Positions 60,978-64,000 of a stretch of DNA of 64,000 bases are shown here, piece after piece; the first letter of the stretch is position 1; each line of letters opens with the position of its first letter. The position numbers and the translations under genes are program-made. Source of the stretch: Chloroflexota bacterium (GTDB taxonomy: Bacteria > Chloroflexota > Anaerolineae > Anaerolineales > Villigracilaceae); NCBI GenBank assembly GCA_016235445.1, contig JACRLB010000006.1:1-64000 (forward strand). Direction: 5' to 3'. Below the pieces are notes generated by a model. The model ran no database searches. It saw only the letters and a program-made list of their open reading frames with translations, and was not told the origin of the DNA.

Positions 60978-61568
60978 ATGCCCATTCAACAATCCACTCA
61001 CGACGAACTCGACCTCTCCTTTCACCCGCTTACCCAAAAACTCTGGCGGGATTTTGAATTGCTCTTCGGCGAAAACGGCGCCTGCGGCGGATGCTGGTGC
61101 ATGTTTTGGAAATTGCGCGGAAAAGCCTTCAGCGAAAACACAGGCGATGGAAACAGGCAAATGCAAAAGTCCATTGTGGATGCGAAAACCGTCCCTGGCT
61201 TGCTGGCCTATTCCGAAGGATATCCCGTTGGCTGGGTCGCAATCGAGCCGCGCGGAGCGTATCCCAAACTTGCCCATTCGCGCGTGCTCGCTCCCGTGGA
61301 TGATCAGGAGGTTTGGTCAATCACTTGTTTTTTTATTGAAAAAAAACATCGCCGCAAGGGGATTGCCGTTGAGTTGTTGAAAGCCGCCATCGAGCACGTA
61401 AAAAAACGCGGCGGCAAAATTGTGGAAGGCTACCCAGTGGACTCGAAAACGAATCAACCCGACCCATTTGTTTTCACAGGCACAGCCACAGCGTTTATCA
61501 AAGCAGGCTTCAAGGAAGTCGCGCGGAATTCACTCACCCATCCCATCTTTCGTTTCGTGATCCCATAA
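60978..61568 (+). CDS. GNAT-family N-acetyltransferase
   Basis: A 196-residue GNAT protein. CGGCWCMFWKLRG is a Cys-rich N-terminal variant, and the acetyl-CoA loop reads KKHRRKGIAVELLKAAIEHVKKRGG. C-terminal GFKEVARNSLTHPIFRF closes the fold. The acceptor is unknown. Its stop codon is followed immediately by the ATG of the next gene, which suggests co-transcription. No ribosome-binding site is evident. Confidence 0.87.
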   Translation: MPIQQSTHDELDLSFHPLTQKLWRDFELLFGENGACGGCWCMFWKLRGKAFSENTGDGNRQMQKSIVDAKTVPGLLAYSEGYPVGWVAIEPRGAYPKLAHSRVLAPVDDQEVWSITCFFIEKKHRRKGIAVELLKAAIEHVKKRGGKIVEGYPVDSKTNQPDPFVFTGTATAFIKAGFKEVARNSLTHPIFRFVIP

Positions 61569-62825
61569 ATGACTTTTCAACCTCCCTCAAAATCCCTCAC
61601 CCCTCGCGATTATCAATTCATTGCGCTGGTCACGATTCTGTTTTTGATCGTTTCAACCGCGCTTGTTTTTGCAAACCTAACTCTCACAGGCGGCGGGGAT
61701 TTTTACGTCCATTGGGTTGCGAGCCGCGGATTTATTTTTGAAAAAATCGACCCGTACAGTGGGGAGGTTCCTGCCCGCGTACAGCAATTGGTTTATGATG
61801 ACTCGGCGAAGGCAGGCGACGAACCCTACATACTGGATACGCCCTTTCACATTCTCCTGCTCTATTTTCCCTTCTCGCTTCTTTCCGACCCCCAGCTTGC
61901 CCGGGCGACCCATACATTGTTCCTCGAACTGGCATTGTTCACCCTTGCCCTGCTAAGCCTGCGCCTCACAGACTGGGAAGCCCCGCGTTATTTTTGGTTT
62001 CTGTTTCTCCTCTTTTCCATTTTCAATTTCTACGCCTTTCAAGCCATCCTTGAATCCAGCCCCGTGCTGTTGCTTGGGCTAATCTACGCAGGCATTTTGC
62101 TCGCCCTGCGCAATGACCAGGATGAACTCGCAGGCGCATTGATGGCGGTCTCTTTATATTATTGGGAAGTTGGCGCGCCGTTTTTATTTCTGGTTGCATG
62201 GCGCGCCTATCGTGAGGGACGTGGAAGAGTCTTTGCGGGCTTGGGGATGATTACCTTTGTTCTGCTGGCCGTTTCATTTTTAGTGTACCCAAACTGGCTT
62301 ATCCCTTTTCTGCGGGCTGGCATGAACAATCTGCGCGCTGACTTTGGCTTTTCGACCCATGAGGTCTTTGGGCATATTTTCCCTTCCCAAAGCGGCGTGG
62401 CCGTCTGGGTTTTTATCGGCATCCTTGTCATCGCCCTCGGCTACGAATGGAACGCCGCCCTCACCGCAGACTCAAGAAGGTTCTATTGGGCGGCCTGTCT
62501 TTCGCTGGCGGCCTCACCCCTGCTTGGCTTCCGCACCGAAATCGAACACCTCGTTGTGCTTGTGATTCCATCAGCCCTCATCTTCGCCATCGTCCATGAC
62601 CGCTGGCGTCGCTTCGGCGGCGGCTTGACGATCCTGCTCCTGTTGGCGGTTTTTCTCATCCCCTGGGCTGTTTATTTCTTTGCCCTCCCGCGCCTTGGAC
62701 AAATAGCGAATGATGTACTATTTCTCTTCCTTCCGCTTTTCACCCTCATCGGCTTATACTGGATTCGCTGGTGGGCAATCCGTCCCCCGCGTGTTTGGGC
62801 AGATTTAGCCAATCGCCAATCGTAA
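61569..62825 (+). CDS. Polytopic glycosyltransferase-like membrane protein (DUF2029/GT87)
   Basis: A 418-residue protein with around ten transmembrane segments. The early loop (DPYSGEVPARVQQLVYDD, after FYVHWVASRGFIFEKID) matches DUF2029, lipid-linked mannosyl- or arabinosyl-transferases of the GT-C type. It starts directly after the previous stop. Its last residues LANRQS are encoded by heptamer repeats (GCCAATC units), so the C-terminus was set by repeat DNA. Confidence 0.8.
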   Translation: MTFQPPSKSLTPRDYQFIALVTILFLIVSTALVFANLTLTGGGDFYVHWVASRGFIFEKIDPYSGEVPARVQQLVYDDSAKAGDEPYILDTPFHILLLYFPFSLLSDPQLARATHTLFLELALFTLALLSLRLTDWEAPRYFWFLFLLFSIFNFYAFQAILESSPVLLLGLIYAGILLALRNDQDELAGALMAVSLYYWEVGAPFLFLVAWRAYREGRGRVFAGLGMITFVLLAVSFLVYPNWLIPFLRAGMNNLRADFGFSTHEVFGHIFPSQSGVAVWVFIGILVIALGYEWNAALTADSRRFYWAACLSLAASPLLGFRTEIEHLVVLVIPSALIFAIVHDRWRRFGGGLTILLLLAVFLIPWAVYFFALPRLGQIANDVLFLFLPLFTLIGLYWIRWWAIRPPRVWADLANRQS

Positions 62826-62890
62826 ACTCGCGCTGAGCGTAGTCGAAGCGTCGCCAATCAAAAATCGCCAATCAAAAATCGTAAATCGAA
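62811..62890. repeat. Heptamer array (GCCAATC/AAAAATC) interrupted by a CTTCGACT element
   Basis: GCCAATC, GCCAATC, GTAAACT, then a CGCGCTGAGCGTAGTCGAAG element (62827-62846), then GCCAATC, AAAAATC, GCCAATC, AAAAATC, GTAAATC. The array codes for the tail of one gene and ends at the ATG of the next. Confidence 0.85.
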
Positions 62891-64000
62891 TGTCCTTCCG
62901 CACCTACCTCCTCCTCTTCCTCTCTGGCTTGATCCTGCCTTTCATCATCGCGCAATTTCAACCCATCCCCGGTTACCTTGACTCGGATTATTACTTTGCG
63001 GGTGGCATTCAACTCGTCAATGGCAATGGCTTCACCGAGCCATACTTGTGGAATTATCTCGATGGCACAACTACTTTGCCGCATCCATCCCACACGTATT
63101 GGATGCCGCTCGCTTCCATCATCTCTGCTCTGGGCATGTGGGTGACAGGTCAGGCCACCTACGCTTCGGCGAGACTACCCTTCATCATCATTGCCGCGCT
63201 GGTAGTACCTGTCACCGCCGCAGTTGCCTACGCATTTTCCAAAAAACGAGACCTGGCAATCATCTCTGCCTTGCTGGCGATTTTCTCCGTCTATCATGCC
63301 CCTTTCGTCGGCGTCACGGATAACTTCAGTCTCTTCATGCTATTCGGCGGTTTATATTTTATCTTTGCCACAAAACTCATCGAAGACCCATCCCGCCAGT
63401 GGACTTGGTTTCTCCTCGGCCTGCTCGCAGGCTTGCTCACTCTTTCCCGCAGCGACGGCCTCCTCTGGCTCGCTCTCACATTCCTTTTCGCCACCCGCAA
63501 CCTTCAACCTTCAACACGCAACACGCAACAGCGCGAAGTCTCCCTGTGGGACACAACACGACCAATCTTCATCTTTCATCTTTCATCCTTCATCCTTGCC
63601 CTTCTTGGCTTCCTCCTTATCATGTCCCCCTGGTATGCGCGAAATTTGAACACCTTCGGAACGCTCATGGCCCCCGGCGGAAGCCGCGCCCTGTGGCTCG
63701 AAAATTACGATCAGACTTTCACCTATCCGCCCGAACAATTGAACATGGAATCATTCCTCGCAACTGGCTGGAACGAAATCCTTTCAGACAGGTTGTGGGC
63801 ATTCGGCACAAACCTGCAAAGCGGATTCGCCGCACATGGCGGAATTATTTTGTTTCCATTTATCGTTGCCGGCGTTATTTATTTCCGCAAAGACGAACGG
63901 GTCAAACTCGCGGCAACAGCCTGGTTGATTCTATTTTTCGTGATGACCTTTATCTTTCCATTCGCTGGCGCGCGCGGCGCATTCTTCCACGCGGGCGCGG
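62890..64000 (+). CDS. Polytopic membrane protein, GT39/ArnT-like (incomplete at window end)
   Basis: At least 370 residues, running off the window with no stop. It begins MSFRTYLLLFLSGLILP. The first extracellular loop contains DSDYYF and GFTEPYLWNY, like the acidic loop of GT-C dolichyl- or undecaprenyl-phosphate sugar transferases, and many transmembrane segments follow. Heptamer DNA at 63498-63532 and 63570-63597 lies in frame and encodes a polar stretch, then the start of a hydrophobic segment (RNLQPSTRNTQQ, FIFHLSSFIL). The start overlaps the repeat array and has no ribosome-binding site. Confidence 0.75.
   Translation, partial: MSFRTYLLLFLSGLILPFIIAQFQPIPGYLDSDYYFAGGIQLVNGNGFTEPYLWNYLDGTTTLPHPSHTYWMPLASIISALGMWVTGQATYASARLPFIIIAALVVPVTAAVAYAFSKKRDLAIISALLAIFSVYHAPFVGVTDNFSLFMLFGGLYFIFATKLIEDPSRQWTWFLLGLLAGLLTLSRSDGLLWLALTFLFATRNLQPSTRNTQQREVSLWDTTRPIFIFHLSSFILALLGFLLIMSPWYARNLNTFGTLMAPGGSRALWLENYDQTFTYPPEQLNMESFLATGWNEILSDRLWAFGTNLQSGFAAHGGIILFPFIVAGVIYFRKDERVKLAATAWLILFFVMTFIFPFAGARGAFFHAGA
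63498..63597. repeat. In-frame heptamers in the last membrane protein gene
   Basis: CAACCTT, CAACCTT, CAACACG, CAACACG, CAACAGC (63498-63532) and CATCTTT, CATCTTT, CATCCTT, CATCCTT (63570-63597). Same units as the intergenic array at 25996-26058. Confidence 0.85.

Overview
The window looks like a chromosome segment of a Chloroflexota bacterium, most probably class Anaerolineae. This is inferred from gene content and style: lipoproteins with Pro/Thr linkers, SH3b lipoproteins, a PrsW-type protease, the TIGR03960/TIGR03936 pair, Rex, FtsX/MacB transporters, DUF2029 and other polytopic sugar-transferase-like proteins, many short palindromic intergenic repeats and several apparently leaderless genes. 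No rRNA, prophage, IS transposase or CRISPR array was seen. One tRNA-Arg(CCG) lies at 9488-9559 on the minus strand.

Layout. 1-10.7 kb is housekeeping: an ATP-grasp D-Ala-D-Ala-ligase-like gene (minus), then atpA-atpG-atpD-atpC and an mreB paralogue (plus), rex, an SH3b lipoprotein, tRNA-Arg and a PrsW protease. 10.7-16.8 kb holds a TIGR03960 radical-SAM / DinB-like / TIGR03936 unit, a lipoprotein, an exported polymer-forming membrane protein and a Nudix hydrolase. 16.8-44.8 kb is a catabolic island centred on a divergent promoter at 30.73-30.78 kb. Leftward lie a CBS protein, a dimethylglycine/sarcosine-dehydrogenase-like flavoprotein, a choline-kinase-like phosphotransferase, a class II aldolase, a HisC-like aminotransferase, a CbbY-like HAD, an APC permease, glycerol kinase and a fused GlpA-type oxidoreductase. 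Rightward lie a DeoR regulator, a second flavoprotein-GcvT fusion, a toxin-antitoxin pair, a PfkB-like protein, an MttB-family methyltransferase, DUF47 plus PiT, a complete ABC importer and an alkaline-phosphatase-superfamily hydrolase.

Taken together, the island suggests uptake and demethylation of a quaternary or N-methylated amine (choline, betaine or glycerophosphocholine type), with entry of its carbon and phosphate skeleton through phosphorylated intermediates. This is inference from gene families; the substrate cannot be read from the sequence.

44.8-51 kb holds DJ-1/PfpI, YjbQ, three receiver-only response regulators, a PilZ protein and an FtsX/ABC exporter. 51-57 kb is a disturbed locus: an intact MoxR plus VWA (CoxE-like) pair is interleaved with three toxin-antitoxin modules and surrounded by partial copies of both ends of the VWA gene. 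57-64 kb carries a GT4 glycosyltransferase, a zinc-ribbon protein, a radical SAM/SPASM protein, an EamA transporter, a GNAT acetyltransferase and two polytopic membrane proteins; the last runs off the window.

The most unusual property is the repeat landscape. At least a dozen loci carry degenerate direct repeats with strict 7-, 8- or 9-bp periodicity, often arranged as opposed arms that fold into hairpins. Several families also sit in frame inside protein genes, and some are nested one within another.
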